Positions 9,702 to 21,956 of a stretch of DNA of 64,000 nt are shown piece by piece. Both the position numbers and the translations under genes were made by a program. The stretch comes from Larix kaempferi. Taxonomy: Eukaryota; Streptophyta; Pinopsida; Pinales; Pinaceae. Under the pieces are notes generated by a model. It had not been told where the DNA came from and made no database searches. It was given only the letters and a program-made list of their open reading frames with translations. The DNA lies in the NCBI GenBank assembly GCA_027924585.1, contig BSBM01000809.1:3985001-4049000 (forward strand). Reading direction: 5' to 3'. Within the stretch, counting starts at the first letter, position 1, and each line of letters opens with the position of its first letter.

Positions 9702-11290
9702 TTCAATAGGATTCTTCAACTCGCCTTTAATTTCTAGCCAAAGTAGGGAGTTTGACTAGCAATTCAGTGTTCAAATCCCCCTTGGGTAAGTGCTAAAGAT
9801 GGCTCTCCAAATGCTATTGGACCCTTTCGAATTTCTGAACAGAGGAATGGGACATCTAGGGGAAATAAACATGGGCTCATATACATCTGCATTCAATTTA
9901 TTAAGTCTTCTACAACCCTCTCAAATCATGTACAAAAATACTAGTTTCGACCTTGGGGGAAATGATAGGCAATCTTCTCCAAATGCTATGAAAATGAACA
10001 ATATGACTCCAAAATCTTATGAAATGAACATGAAACTTGTATAACATGTTATTAATATTTCATACACCATTTAATCATCGGTATTTCACTGGTCCATTCG
10101 AATACATCAACATATCATTGGCATACATCAACATAATGGGGAAATTGGCACCATTTTCTCATTAATAATCATATTTACATAGTTCCACTTGGAATATCGA
10201 CTTGAATATATTCTAATCATGAAGAATAGATAATTTATATCATATGATAAAATAATGGGGCATTAGAATCTCCCCCGAAGAGTACAACATCCCACCAAGT
10301 GCGCAATTCCCCAAGGATCATGAATATGCTGAGAAAACTTGAAATGGTTGGAGAAACAAGATGAACTAAAAGTGACCAAGAGATTCCATGTAGCTTGAAC
10401 CTACAACGTATGAATCCATTAAATCTCCAAGTTAAATTTCTGAATTTCCTTTCCAATTACCAATTAGGATGGGAATCTTTCACCCTCTAAATTTGTGCTA
10501 AGGCAAGTAGAGTAGCACTCCACTAGCTCTCCTCTCAAATCAAAATTTTAAAAATGATCGAAATCCCTTCTCTTACTTGATCCCTATATTTTATAAAAAT
10601 ACTTATCCTTCTAAGGTTCCAATTCCATCCATAGACTCCAAGCCAAATCGAATTAGGGAGAGGTTCATGATTTGCCATGTGTCTTCTACTTCCTAGTCTT
10701 CCACCTTCCACCAATTCGAGTAGGAATGTCTTGAGCTTCCCTAACTCCCATGAGCACTCCCTTGGACAATATTTTTAGGCATGACATGTCATAATGTCAT
10801 ATGTCACCAATCAGGTCTGCAATTTGTCATAGGTGCCATAGCATCTTCATCATTGTTGTCATAGAGGTTAGGGAATCTAGTCCAAGTGTCCAATAACTCC
10901 TCATTTCACTCTTCCTCTTCCATGGGAGTTACACTTCCATCACAATTCGACCTATTGTGCATATTTCCAAGTGTATGAGCCTTCCAACTCATCCCAAGAA
11001 CGTTTGGCTTCTTAGGGATTCGAATTGAGAAGAGGAGGTTTCCATGTGGCATAGAAACTCTAGCTTGTGTGGGTCCCACACCGTACATGTGTCTTCATTA
11101 TTAATTGCCACTTTGATTTTCTCTTGTATTTATTTATTTAGATCCTTTATTAAATATTTATTTCATTCTAATGTCTAAACATCATTTATTATCTCCCATA
11201 TTTCAAATCACAATGTCTCCATCCAACCTAGGGAACTAGTAGGATTGATGGAATTTTCCTATCGTGAATTTATTTGAATGGGGACATTAC
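9702..11290 (-). repeat. Gypsy C 3' LTR, proximal piece
   Basis: This continues the LTR after Copia A and aligns with 23479-24543 plus 31557-32077 of the 5' LTR. It ends GGGACATTACA at 11290. The joined 3' LTR is 1771 bp. No coding sequence is supported. Confidence 0.92.
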
Positions 11291-11303
11291 AGTCCTCCCT
11301 ACC
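11291..11303 (-). promoter_or_regulatory. Gypsy C polypurine tract
   Basis: The minus strand reads GGGTAGGGAGGAC directly before the 3' LTR, where plus-strand synthesis would be primed. Confidence 0.75.
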
Positions 11304-12511
11304 CAAGATTGCTTGCCCTCAATCAATTTCAGATTTGGATGCTACAAAATTTGTTCCTCCTCCCATGTGGCATCTTCCCTTGGGAGATCCTTCCATTGTA
11401 CCAAGTACTCTTTGATAGTTCTGCTCCTTAATCTTCTTTCCCTAGTCTTCAAAAAAATTTCTGGAACAAGTATGAGCTGACCTTCATCATCCAAAGGAGG
11501 AAGTTTTTCTGAAATGACAATTTTCTAACCAACATCCTTCTTGAGACATGAAACATGAAATACATTGTGAATTTTACTTCCTTCTAGAAGTTCTAGCTCA
11601 TATGCTACCTCCCCAACCTTCCGAACTACCTTGTATGGGCCATAGTACCTTTGTTTTAGATTCTCTGCTCCCTTCTTTTTCAAGGATATTTGTTTATATG
11701 GATGCAGCCTCAAATATATCAAATCATTGATTTGAAAGGTCTTTTATTCCCTATGTTGATCTGCATATTGTTTTTGCTGATTTTGGGTCACCTGCAAGTT
11801 GTCTTTCAAAAGCTTTAAAATTTACTGGCTCTCTTCCACCCAATCTTTAGCTTTTGGGGCTCTACTATCACCAAAGATATTCTCAACAAAGGTGAGTGCT
11901 TCATAACCATATAATGCTTTGAAAGGAGACATTCCTATTTACATATGAAAAGTGGTGTTGTAGCAAAACTCACCCAAGTGTATCCATTTTACCCATGCTT
12001 TTTGCTGCTCTCCCACATATTTCCTTAGGTACCCTTCCAACCATTGATTCACTCTCTCTGTTTGGCCATCATTTTGTGGATGATATCTTGTGCTTGAATT
12101 CAATTGAGTTCCCACCAATCTGAAAATTTCTTGCCAAAAAGCATCCATGAATCTACTATCTCTATCATTTACAATGCTCTTGGGGAGCCCATGCAATCTG
12201 AAGATTTCTTTTAAAAAAACACCAGCCACTTGTGCAGCACTAAAAGATGATGTAACAACAAAGAATGAGCAAATTTGGTCAATCTATCCACTACAACATA
12301 TATGAAATCCTTTCCCAAATATTTTGGTTAACCTGTGATGAAGTCCATTGAGATACTCTCCCATTTGTGTTCTGGAATGGGCAATGGTCGCAATAAACTA
12401 GTTGGGTATATGATTTTAGATTTGTTTTGCTGACATACCTTACATTAATTCACATATTTTAGAAAATCTTCCTTTATCCCTTTCCAAAAAAATATTTTCC
12501 TTCCTATAAGT
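11294..12511 (-). pseudogene. Gypsy C integrase and chromodomain
   Basis: The integrase core is readable. The first Asp is in SMDFITG, the second in IVNDRDSRFM (11939-12229) and the Glu in YHPQNDGQTERVNQW, spaced as in a D,D-35-E core. The HHCC end near 12400-12500 is damaged. The C-terminal part at 11525-11722 includes YYGPYKVVRKVGEVAYELE and KIHNVFHVSCLKK, typical of chromoviruses. Beyond a TAG the same frame gives KEYLVQWKDLP and EDATWEEE, a chromodomain that would steer integration by binding modified histones. Stops after KDVG, before HPNLKL and in the integrase start show the copy is dead. The frame is the same as RT. Confidence 0.9.
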
Positions 12512-14005
12512 TTAGAAGACCCTCGAATGGCTAGCTAGTGGGGAATCATGTGCTTCTTGCAAAATCTTGTACTTGAGTTCTGAATTTTGAACTAAATAAA
12601 TTATGCCCTTATAATATATCAGCCCATCCAAAATCATGTATTCATCATCCCCTTTGACGCCATCTAACACATCACAAGCAAAACTATCTTTGGCATATTC
12701 AACCATTAGCATGTTTTTCCAATCTTTTGCAATGTCCATGAGAGAAAAGGAAGGTCTTCTAGATAATGCATGTGCTACAATGTTATTATTCCCTTTTACA
12801 TATTCAATATAAAAATCAAAGGCTTTGATCTTGCTTACCCACTTTTGTTTCCTTTCATTAAGATCCTTTTGGGTGAGGAAGTACTTTAGACTATTGTGAT
12901 CTGTTTTCACCACAAACTTGTTTCCCACCAAGTATTGTCTAAACTTGGCCAAGGCATGCATGATGGCCAACATTTCTTTGTCATATATGGAGTAAATATT
13001 CTCATGTGGCTTCAAATTTCATCTCTCAGAGGCTATATGGTGTTTATTTTTCTTTAGGACAGCCCATATCCCTTCACCTGAAGGATCACATTCCAAAACA
13101 AAAGGTTTAGTAAAATCAGGTAATGCAAATATTGGACAACTACTCTCTAGCTCTTTCATTTTTTGGAAGGCCTTTTCAGCCTCTTCATCCCACTTGAAAG
13201 CATCTTTCTTTTTCAAATCAGTGAGTGGAGAATAGAATTTGGAGAACCCTTTCACAAACTTCCTATAATAGGTGCATATTCCAATGAATCCTCTTAATTC
13301 TGTGATGTTTTTTGGTGGTGGCCATTCAAGGATAGCCCTTATTTTTTCCATGTGAACTTTCACTCCTTCTTGTCCAATAATGCACCCAAGATATAAAAGT
13401 TCCTTCATCCCAAATTCACATTTAGGCATCTTAGCAAACAAGGACTATTCTTGTAAAATTTTCAACACAACCTCTAAATAATGCAAATGCTCTTCCCAAG
13501 ATTTGCTATAAATGAGAATATCATCAAAGTAAACCAAAACAAACTTTCTAATATGCTTGAAAAATATCCCATTCATGCATGCCTGGAATGTGGCTGGATC
13601 ATTAGTTAATCCAAAAGGCATAACAAGAAACTCAAAGTGGCCATAGTGACATCTAAAAGCAGTCTTTTGCACATCTTCTTCCTTCATTCGAATTTGATGG
13701 TTCCCTGATCTAAGATCAATTTTGGAGAAATATTTTTCCCCAAATAGCTCATCCATGAGCTCATCAATTCTAGGAATAGGATACTTATTCTTTATTGTCT
13801 TCTTGTTCAAAGCTCTAAAGTCTATGCACATCCTTAAGGTTCCATGTTTTTTCTTCACCAACACTACTGAAGAGGCATAAGGGATAGAGCTTGATCTAAT
13901 GAGTCCCAACTCTAGGAGTTCTTGGATGGCCTTTTCAATTTCATCTCTGAATTTTTTTGGATGTCTATAGGGTGGTATTATGATGGGTGAAGCACCCTCC
14001 TCCAA
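12512..14005 (-). pseudogene. Gypsy C reverse transcriptase and RNase H
   Basis: The polymerase at 13445-14005 has the gypsy RT order IPPYRHPKKFRDEIEKAIQE, MCIDFRALNKKT, LRSGNHQIRM, FLVMPFGLTNDPATFQ and the catalytic FDD in VYFDDILIYS. At 13019-13441 the connection reads LYLGCIIG, LRGFIGICTYYRKFV and LECDPSGEG. RNase H at 12512-13015 reads YSIYDKEMLAIMHAL, FVVKTDHNSLKYFL and VAHALSRR. All parts share one frame, split by stops near 13442 and 13016. The active-site residues are present, so only the stops are obviously disabling. Confidence 0.93.
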
Positions 14006-14440
14006 AACAATGTTGTCCTCAACCCCCCTATCAGGTGGTATACCATGTGGAAGGTCTCCAAAAACTTTTTCATATTTTTGTAGGAGTTTCTCTATCTACC
14101 TTGGGTGTTCAACAACCTTTATGTTTAGATTGGGAGATGTGATGAAACATTCAGCAACCCATTCTATGTCTTCATGCCTCAATATGGATCTCATACTATG
14201 GGAGTTCGCTACTTGATTCGGATAAGTGTGCCGCCCTCTCACAACCCTTGGTATTCCTTATGAATCTTGGAATTTCATTTCAGTAATTTGATAGTTCACT
14301 ATATGCTCCCTATAGAGTACATCCATTTCACTCCCAAAACCATATTATTATCAGCAACATCAACCACATAAAAGCTATCAGAGAAAGTGTAATTACCTAT
14401 GGTGATTTGTAGCTTTGGAACCCATGTTTTGCACTCGATA
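14006..14440 (-). pseudogene. Gypsy C protease C-terminal part and RT linker
   Basis: The segment IECKTWVPKLQITIGNYTFS followed by VVDVADNNMVLGVKWM is the second half of a gypsy aspartic protease (the A-D-x-x-x-V-L-G strand). The first half lies at 21690-21802 on the far side of Copia B. The two halves are in frame once B and one GTGTT are removed. The protease frame differs from both gag and RT, so compensating indels flank it. GTGTT at 14441-14445 is the B target duplication. Confidence 0.85.
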
Positions 14441-14445
14441 GTGTT

Positions 14446-15037
14446 TGTTAAATTTTGAGCATTAATTCGATATTCTCTAGGATCTTTACTGAGAGAATAA
14501 CATGTACAGTATATCAATGCATAACAATCATATCAAGCATGTCAAGCATCACAATAATCAAAAGCATGAGAGACAAGAGACATAGAGTTTCCATGGGGAA
14601 AACCCTAAGGTGAAAAACCGCAACTTCCTCAGAGATAGAGAGAGCAATGGCTCAACCAAAATACATTGAGATAGTCTCATAGTAGTAGATGATCCTCCTC
14701 CTCACTAGTGCACCACTTTCTGAGTGAGAGAAGTATGAGTTTCCGAGTGATGCAAATAGAGATCTCCTAATCTCTATTTATACTTAACCTGTTTTCCCAG
14801 TTACACTATGGGGACAACTTGTCTAGCTAGGTACATCCACAATATAATATATATTTCAGAGCCGACCCCACACATGGTGGTCTAATAACCCATAGGCAAG
14901 TACACACACTTGCGACACTTGTCAATACACATGACGACACTTCCTTATAGAGGAATAACACATCTCTTATAAGGGTACAATAAATATATATGAAATACAT
15001 AGATGAAATACATTCCGAAGTTACATATACATCAACA
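14446..15037 (-). repeat. Copia B 3' LTR
   Basis: The 592-bp LTR has TG and CA ends and a polypurine tract at 15038-15052. It is about 13 bp shorter than its partner because of small indels. Confidence 0.93.
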
Positions 15038-15284
15038 CTCCCTCTTAACTAGGAAGCTATTTCTCAACACAGATATGCTAGACAAGTCTTCTTCTCGGGA
15101 TCATCGTCATCGATGCATTATCATCATCATCGTCACTGCTGCTACTATCTGAACCAATCTCTAACTCTACTCGTCATAGGAATTTCTATAGAGCGAGTCC
15201 TTTTTCATAATGGATGTAGGCCCACCACCTGCAGGTCTTCATAAACACTGGCCATACTATGGAATCTTCAGGACTTATTACGTG

Positions 15285-15865
15285 CGTCACAAAACCTTGC
15301 AAGAGCATCCCAGGCTGTTACAAGCACACAACTCTACCTATAGGATCTCCCAGGCCCATATTATATGTGACCTTACCACAAAACCTTGCAAGAGCATCCT
15401 AGGCTATTATGAGCACACAACTCTACCTATAGGATCTCCCAAGGATAGATTATATGTGGTCACCACAAAACCTTGCAAGAGCATCCCAGGTTGTTATGAG
15501 CACACAGCTCTACCTATAGGATCTCCCAGGGATAGATTATATGTGGTCATGGAAAAACCTAGCAAGAGCATCCCAGGACTTATTACGGGCACACAGCCCA
15601 ACCTATCGGATCTCCCAGGGACAAATTATATGCCATAGAACAAAACCTCGAAAGAGCATCTGCTAGATATCCTAGGTCCAAATTATATACCATAGGAAAA
15701 ACCTTGCAAGACTATCTACAGATCTCCCAGGGCCAAATTATATGTCCTCCCAGAGCAAAACCTCCAAAGAGCATTTTCTAGATATCCCAGGGCCAAATTA
15801 CATGCCATAGGTAAAACCTTGGAAGACTATCTGCAAATATCCCAATGCCAAATTACATGCTCATC
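15285..15865 (-). repeat. Copia B 3'-region tandem array, long unit
   Basis: Seven or so units of 60-95 bp with the AAAACCTTGCAAGAGCAT core and GGATCTCCCAGG end, homologous to the arrays of A, D, F and G. It lies between the RNase H stop and the polypurine tract. Confidence 0.8.
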
Positions 15866-15879
15866 TGCACAACCTGATC

Positions 15880-16370
15880 CACGGCCATAGAGTATCAACC
15901 TGATACTCACCATACATCATCCTGATGTACACATGATCATCCTGATCATCATCACTGCAACATCCTCCTGCATATCATCTAGAGCAAAATCCTGAAGCTC
16001 ATCATCCATGATCATCCTGATCATACAATGCATCTACCTTATGCATACCAAGTATCTACCTGATACATATCATCATACATGATCCACCTGATCATGCAAT
16101 GTATCCACCTGATACAAATACAAATACATGATCCACCTGATCATACATGATACATATCAACATACATGATCTACCTGATCATAAAATGCATCCACCTGAT
16201 ACATATACAGATACATGGCCCAAGCATCCAACATGATTCATATACAAAATACATACAAATGATCCAACCGATCATATCCAGCATCCAACATGATGCGTAC
16301 ATACATATACATATAAATGATCCAACTGATCATATCCAGCATCCTCCTGATGCATATACAGAGCAGTAAC
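15880..16370 (-). repeat. Copia B 3'-region tandem array, ATGATCCA unit
   Basis: Repeats of CACCTGATCATACA and ATGATCCAACTGATCATATC with CATCCAACATGATGC linkers, the same class as in A, D, F and G. Open frames through it are repeat artefacts. Confidence 0.8.
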
Positions 16371-16471
16371 TGGAGTATTGTCCTGATGCTCATCATCCAA
16401 CGCTTACATCCACATCCATGTGAAGGATACTCCTTCCAACATGCTTGGAATGGCTTCTGCAAATGTGTCCA

Positions 16472-19400
16472 TCACTTCTTCCTCGAAGTGTCATCAATTT
16501 GAAGAACACCAAGCCTCTCTTTGAAGTACTCGAACTTCACTCTGGCTAGTGGTTTTGTCAGCACATCTGCAACATGCTCGTCCATCGCAACATATAGGAG
16601 CTTCACAGCTCCTCTCTGCACCATATCCCTGATATAGTGATATTTGATCTCTATGTGTTTCGACCTGTGATGAAATACTGGGTTCTCCGACAGCTTCACA
16701 CAACTCTGGTTATCACAAAAGATACCAGTAGCATCCAATGGGAGATAAAATAACTTGGACAGTAGCTTCCGCAGCCATACTACCTTACAACTAGCTGAAC
16801 AGGATGCAACATACTCTACCTCAGCTGTACTCAGTGCTACGCGGGACTGCTTCCTTCTAAACCAAGAGATTAGACCTGATCCCATACTGAAGTAGCACCC
16901 AGATGTGCTCTTCCTATCTGCAACACTGCCTGCCCAATCTGAATCAACATAACCCTGTAGGTTAAACTTTTGATTCACTTCATACTTGAGCCCATAATCA
17001 ACTGTACCCTTTAAGTACCTTAGAATATGCTTTACAGCAACCATGTGAACACTCGTTGGATCCGTCAGGAACTGGCTCAATGTGTTCGTCGCAAAGAAAA
17101 TATCCGAACTTGTGTTCGTCAGGTACATCAAGTACCCAATCATTTGATGATACATAGAGACATCAACCGACTCAGATGAAGCATCACAAAGAAGCTTCAG
17201 ATTCGATGCCATAGGTGTGGCCATGGCCTCGCAATCCATCATCCTGAACCTCTTCAGGATATCTACAGTATACTTCCCTTGTCCAAGGAAGATCCCATCT
17301 ATACTCTGCCACACCTCCATACCTAGGAAATAGTGCATCATCCCCAGGTCCTTCATATCGAACTCAGCAACAAGCTTCCTCTTTGTATCTGTAATCAATC
17401 TGTCATCTCCTGTTACAAATAGTTCATCCACATATAGGAGTAGAACCACGGGATTCCCTTCCTCCACCTTATAGTAAAGGTTGGAATCCGCTTTACTCTT
17501 AGTGAAGCCCAAACTAGATAGGAAACTGTCCATCCTATCATACCACGTTTTGGGAGCTTGCTTCAAGCCATACAAGGATTTCTTCAATATGCACACACAT
17601 GACTCCCTGTCATGTGTTTCGAAACCGAGTGGCTGCTCCACATATACTTCCTCTTCAACTACACCATTCAAGAAATCAGTCTTGACATCCATCTAGTGTA
17701 TCTTCCATTTCATTGCTACAGCGATGGCAAGTACTGTTCTGATGGAAGTATACCTAGCTACAGGTGCAAAAGTTTCTTCATAATCTATTCCCTCTTTCTG
17801 AGAGAAGCCACAAGCTACGAATCTTGCCTTGTATTTCTCTATGCTGCCATCTGCAGCATCCTTGATTTTGTAGATCCATTTGGAAGTCACAACATACTTC
17901 TCTTTAGGTCTTGGTACAACATCCCAAACATCATTCTTCATTATTGATTGGAATTCCTCAACTATGGCATCCTTCCATTCTTTCTTTTCCGCTGCTTTTT
18001 CATAAATGGAAGGTTCTTTGTTCATAATGTCACAGAGTAAAGCAACATAGCTGGTATATGATCTGGTTCTTTTGTTTGCTCCGTTTTCTCCTTCTAGAAT
18101 GCCAAATCTTTCCGTATCTTGAATGAGCTCTCTAGCCCATGCAGGTTTCCTCTTGTGAGAGTTATCTTCATGGGGTGGTTCTACAGGTTCTTACGGATCT
18201 TCAAACTCACGAACAACTTTTGGAATTGCTTCAGTCATGGTAGTGTCTTGAAATCTAGTTTCCTTAGGTTCTTCATAAACTTCGATAGGTGCCTTCCTTG
18301 ATTTGATGAATGCTGAGTTTTCATCAAATGTTACATCCCTACTGACATCAATCTTCTTGAACCCTGGAAAGTATATTCTATAAGCCTTCGAGATTTCAAT
18401 GTGACCCACAAAGATACCCTTCTTTCCTGAAGGATCTAGCTTGGTCCTCTTTTCCTTTGGGACATGTGTGTATACTGGACAACCAAATATTCTGAGATGG
18501 CTGACTTCAGGTTTCTTACCAGAAAAGACCTCTTCTGGTGTTTTGTTGTCCAATATCTTGTAGGGTGTTCTGTTCTACACATATACAGCTGTTCTAGCTT
18601 CTTCTTCCCATAGATGCATAGGTAGATCCTGGTCATGCAACATTGCCCTTGTTGCTTCCATAATTGTTCTGTTCTTTCTTTCTGCAACTCCGTTTTGTTG
18701 TGGATTGTAAGGAGCAGTCAACTCCCTCTTAATCCTTGAATTACTGCAAAGCTTCTTGAAGTCACCTGAGGTGAATTCTCCACCATTGTCGGATCTGAAT
18801 GTTTTGATCTTCTTGTTAGTTTGATTCTCCATCAAGGTTTTGAATTCCTTGAACTTATCAAACACCTCATCTTTGTTCTTCAAGAAGTATACCCAAGTCT
18901 TCCTGGAGAAGTCATCAATAAATGAGACATAGTAAACATACCCACTCAGAGAACTGGATGACATAGGACCACATACATCTGAGTGAATGATTTCCAGGAT
19001 ATCTTTTGCCTTGCTTTCACTGCTTGGGAAATCCTTCTTAATGTTCTTACCTTTTGCACATCCTTTGCAAACACCTTCATGTTTGGTCTTGATTTCAGGA
19101 AGACCCTCTACAGCCTTGCTTGCAATTGGAAGTGCCCTATAATTCATATGAGCAAGTTTTCTATGCCAAAGTTCACTTGGCTCCATGGAGTCATGTACCA
19201 TGGCATGTTTAGGTTGACCCTTCAATTTATACAATCCTCCCTCTTGCTCTCCAATCACTACTGCATCATTGATTGTTTTCCCTTTTGGCCACATTAGGAC
19301 TTGGCCATCTACAAATGCAACCCTCATGCCTTTTGCATCCAATGCAGGGATGGAGAGAAGATTCTTCTTGAGCCCAGGTACATAAAGGACTTTTTTCATC

Positions 19401-20506
19401 TTCAAATATTTTCCAGAATCTAGGTCGTAGGAGGCTTCACCACTTCCTTTGATTAGGTATTGATAATCATCCCCAAGTTTCACCTTATGGGGTGATTCAT
19501 GTTCAGATAGATTTACAAATGATTCCTTAAACCCAGTCATGTGTTTGGAAGCCCCATTGTCAATTAACCAATCATTACAACCATGAGAGATAGTACCTGT
19601 GAGAGCAGAGATTAGAACATACTCTTCTTCACTTGATGAGTCATCATCACTTTCTTCCCTAGCCTTCTTCTTTGGAGGTTCATCATCTTCGGTAGCATGA
19701 GCATGGAACTTTCTTTTGTTTCCCTTCTTCTTCTTGCTGGAGTTGATGTTATCCCTTTTGTTCTTGGGACATTCTGAAGCAAAGTGACCCTTCTCATTGC
19801 ATGTGAAACATCTTATATCCTTCTTATTCTTTTGTTGGTTGTGATAGGATCTCTTGAAGTGACAGTGCTCCTTCTTGGGCTTGCTTCTTTTGGTGTGGGA
19901 TGCGAGAGCTTGATCTTCACCTCCCATGTTTTCTTCACGAGCTACAAGCCTAGCTTATTCTTGAGAGCATTCCTCCCACAGTTTACTAAAAGAGATCAAT
20001 TTCTTTCTTGCACAGATTCCTTGAATAAAGGAGTCCCATGACCTAGGTAGGCCATTCAGAGTGGTCATAACAACTTTGCCATTGTCCACTAATTCATCCA
20101 CAACTTCAAGTTGTTCCTTGATCTGAGAGACCTTGGAGAAGTAAGATTGAATGTTTTCTCCATTCAACATCTTGACCCCTTTCAATTGATTCCGTAGAGT
20201 CATCTTCCGATTTATGTTCTTCCCTTCAAATAACTTGGTCAGGGAGTCAAACGTCTCTTTGGGTGTCTTCAGAGATGACACATGGGGAATGAGATGCTCT
20301 TTGATAGAATCAACAATGATTATCTTTGCCTTGACCAAGTTCTTCTTATGCAATATCTTAGCCTCTTCATCCTCTGGGATAGGGATGTCTTCTTTTATAT
20401 ATGAGTCCAACTCATTCTCTTCCAGGATTAACCCAATCCTATACTTCCAGGCTCAGAAGTTATCAACCCCTTCAAGCTTATCCTCAAGCTTGGTGTGGTG
20501 AGACAT
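16472..20506 (-). pseudogene. Copia B gag-pol polyprotein, five in-frame stops
   Basis: A single 1344-codon frame starts at ATG 20506 (MSHHTKLEDKLEG) and ends at 16472 without any frameshift. In order it holds: gag of the UBN2 type (20506-19900), the zinc knuckle CFTCNEKGHFASEC (about 19772-19813), protease with WLIDNGASKHMTG in place of D-S/T-G, and integrase with HRKLAHMNY, CKGCAKGK and D,D,E in HSDVCGP, RSDNGGEF and NGVAERKNRT. RT follows with LLYVDELFVTGDD, where YVDD is changed to YVDE, then RNase H from YVDSDWAGS to ADVLTKP. Stops lie at 20453-20455 (TGA), 19955-19957 (TAA), 18575-18577 (TAG), 18191-18193 (TAA) and 17693-17695 (TAG). At least two look like CAG-to-TAG transitions. Length and order are normal for a complete Copia. 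Confidence 0.95.
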
Positions 20507-21072
20507 CTTTATAGAGTACTTCAAATGGAAATAGAAAATATTTAGGTCTTACCACTTATTTTGTTGAAAACTGGACCTGGTCCCGGATTAGGGTTTGTCG
20601 AAAAAACCCTAAAAATTCAAAATGTGAATTTCAACTTTATGAGAGGGTAGAAAGATGCACCTTGATGAGTTGATCAGCCTGGTGTATTCAGAATTTGAGA
20701 TCTGCAAAGCTGCACCCTTCAAAATTGCCTTTTCTGGCTTCCCAGACTCACTAAGGAGAGCCTTGAATTAGGGTTTGAGTTTCCCAGAGATCTACCCAGC
20801 CAAAAATCTCGATCCAAATCTCTAAACTTTGATTTTTGCAAGGCACTTCCATCTATGTCTTCAGATTTCAGAAATGCCTATTTTTGTGGAAACCCTAAGT
20901 TTTAGGGACAAATCTGAAAAAATGCTCAGAATTGAATTTTGATTGGACAGATAGATTCTCCTTGATGAGTAGAGTCAATCTACTATACTTCTTTTCCAAA
21001 ATCTGTGGAGAGAAACCCAATAAACAAGAAGCCCTAGTTTCCATCACTGCACAATGTCTTCTTCTCAAGTTA
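20507..21072 (-). other. Copia B untranslated leader
   Basis: This 0.57-kb leader lies between the primer site and the gag ATG. It is less than half as long as in A, D, F and G and lacks their G-box tandem units. Short stretches near 20580-20760 match their gag-proximal leader (GATGAGTTGATCAGCCTGGT). Confidence 0.75.
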
Positions 21073-21084
21073 GCTTTGATACCA
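21073..21084 (-). promoter_or_regulatory. Copia B primer-binding site
   Basis: The minus strand reads TGGTATCAAAGC next to the 5' LTR, one base from the TGGTATCAGAGC of the other elements. Confidence 0.85.
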
Positions 21085-21689
21085 TGTTAAATTTTGAGCA
21101 TTAATTCAATATACTCTAGGATCTTTACTGAGAGAATAACATGTACAGTATATCAATGCATAACAATCATATCAAGCATGTCATGCATCACAAGAATCAA
21201 AATCATGAGAGACAAGAGACACAGAGTTTTCGTGGGGAAAACCCTAAGGTGAAAAACCCCACAACTTCCTCAGAGATAGAGAGAGCAATGGCTCAACCAA
21301 AGTACAACCAAAATACACTGAGATAGTCTCCTAGTAGTAGATGATCCTCCTCCTCACTAGTGTGCCACTTTTTGAGTGAGAGAAGTATGAGTTTCCGAGT
21401 GATGCAAATAGAGATCTCCCGATCTCTATTTATACTTAACCTGTTTGCCCAATTACACTATGGGGCCGACTTGTCTAGCTAGGTACATCCACAATATAAT
21501 ATATATTTCAGGGCCGACCCCACACATGGTGGTCTAATAACCCATAGGCAAGTACACTCACTTGCAACACTTGTCAATACACATGACGACACTTCCTTAC
21601 ATAGGAATAACACATCTCTTATAAGGGTATAATAAATATATATGAAATACATAGATGAAATACATTCCGAAGTTACATATACATCAATA
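21085..21689 (-). repeat. Copia B 5' LTR
   Basis: The 605-bp LTR is followed directly by the TSD GTGTT at 21690. Its outer end is TA rather than CA, a single C-to-T change. Confidence 0.93.
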
Positions 21690-21956
21690 GTGTTGTGTCC
21701 GAGATTGAAAACTATGAAGCCATCGAATGGTTCATTAGGTATCTTCCTTCTCTCCACCATGTATGCATCAATGAAGTTATGTGTGGCTCCTCCATCTACC
21801 AAAACTGGGGCCCTTTTGTCCTAGTACCACACCCTTGCATCGAATAGTGTGATAACGAGGCACTACTGAAAGTACTGCCATCATTGCTTTGTTAGTTGAA
21901 GGATGATTTTCTTCCTTTTTCCCTTCTTTTTATCTATCATATCCCTCTTATTGATA
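21690..21956 (-). pseudogene. Gypsy C protease N-terminal part
   Basis: The minus strand reads MVDGGATHNFIDAYMVERRK from 21802. This is the catalytic loop of a chromovirus protease, with D-G-G-A in place of D-S/T-G-A as is common in this group. The chain runs to FIVFNLGHNT, where Copia B begins, and its other half is at 14299-14440. It is shifted in frame relative to gag, which stops at 21957. Confidence 0.85.

Larger units (their letters stand above)
14446..21689 (-). mobile_element. Copia B, nearly complete, inserted in the gypsy C protease
   Basis: The element is 7244 bp with LTRs 14446-15037 (592 bp) and 21085-21689 (605 bp) and TSD GTGTT at 14441-14445 and 21690-21694. The right end reads ATCAATA, so the terminal CA has become TA. 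One uninterrupted frame encodes gag, protease, integrase, RT and RNase H, broken only by five stop codons. LTR sequence differs clearly from A, D, F and G, but the polypurine tract, 3' arrays and RT are closely related. It is the best autonomous-type relative in the window. Confidence 0.95.

Noticed and set aside
14299-14517. 72-codon frame as a separate gene
   Set aside because: Its first 26 codons come from the Copia B LTR; the remainder is the split gypsy C protease.
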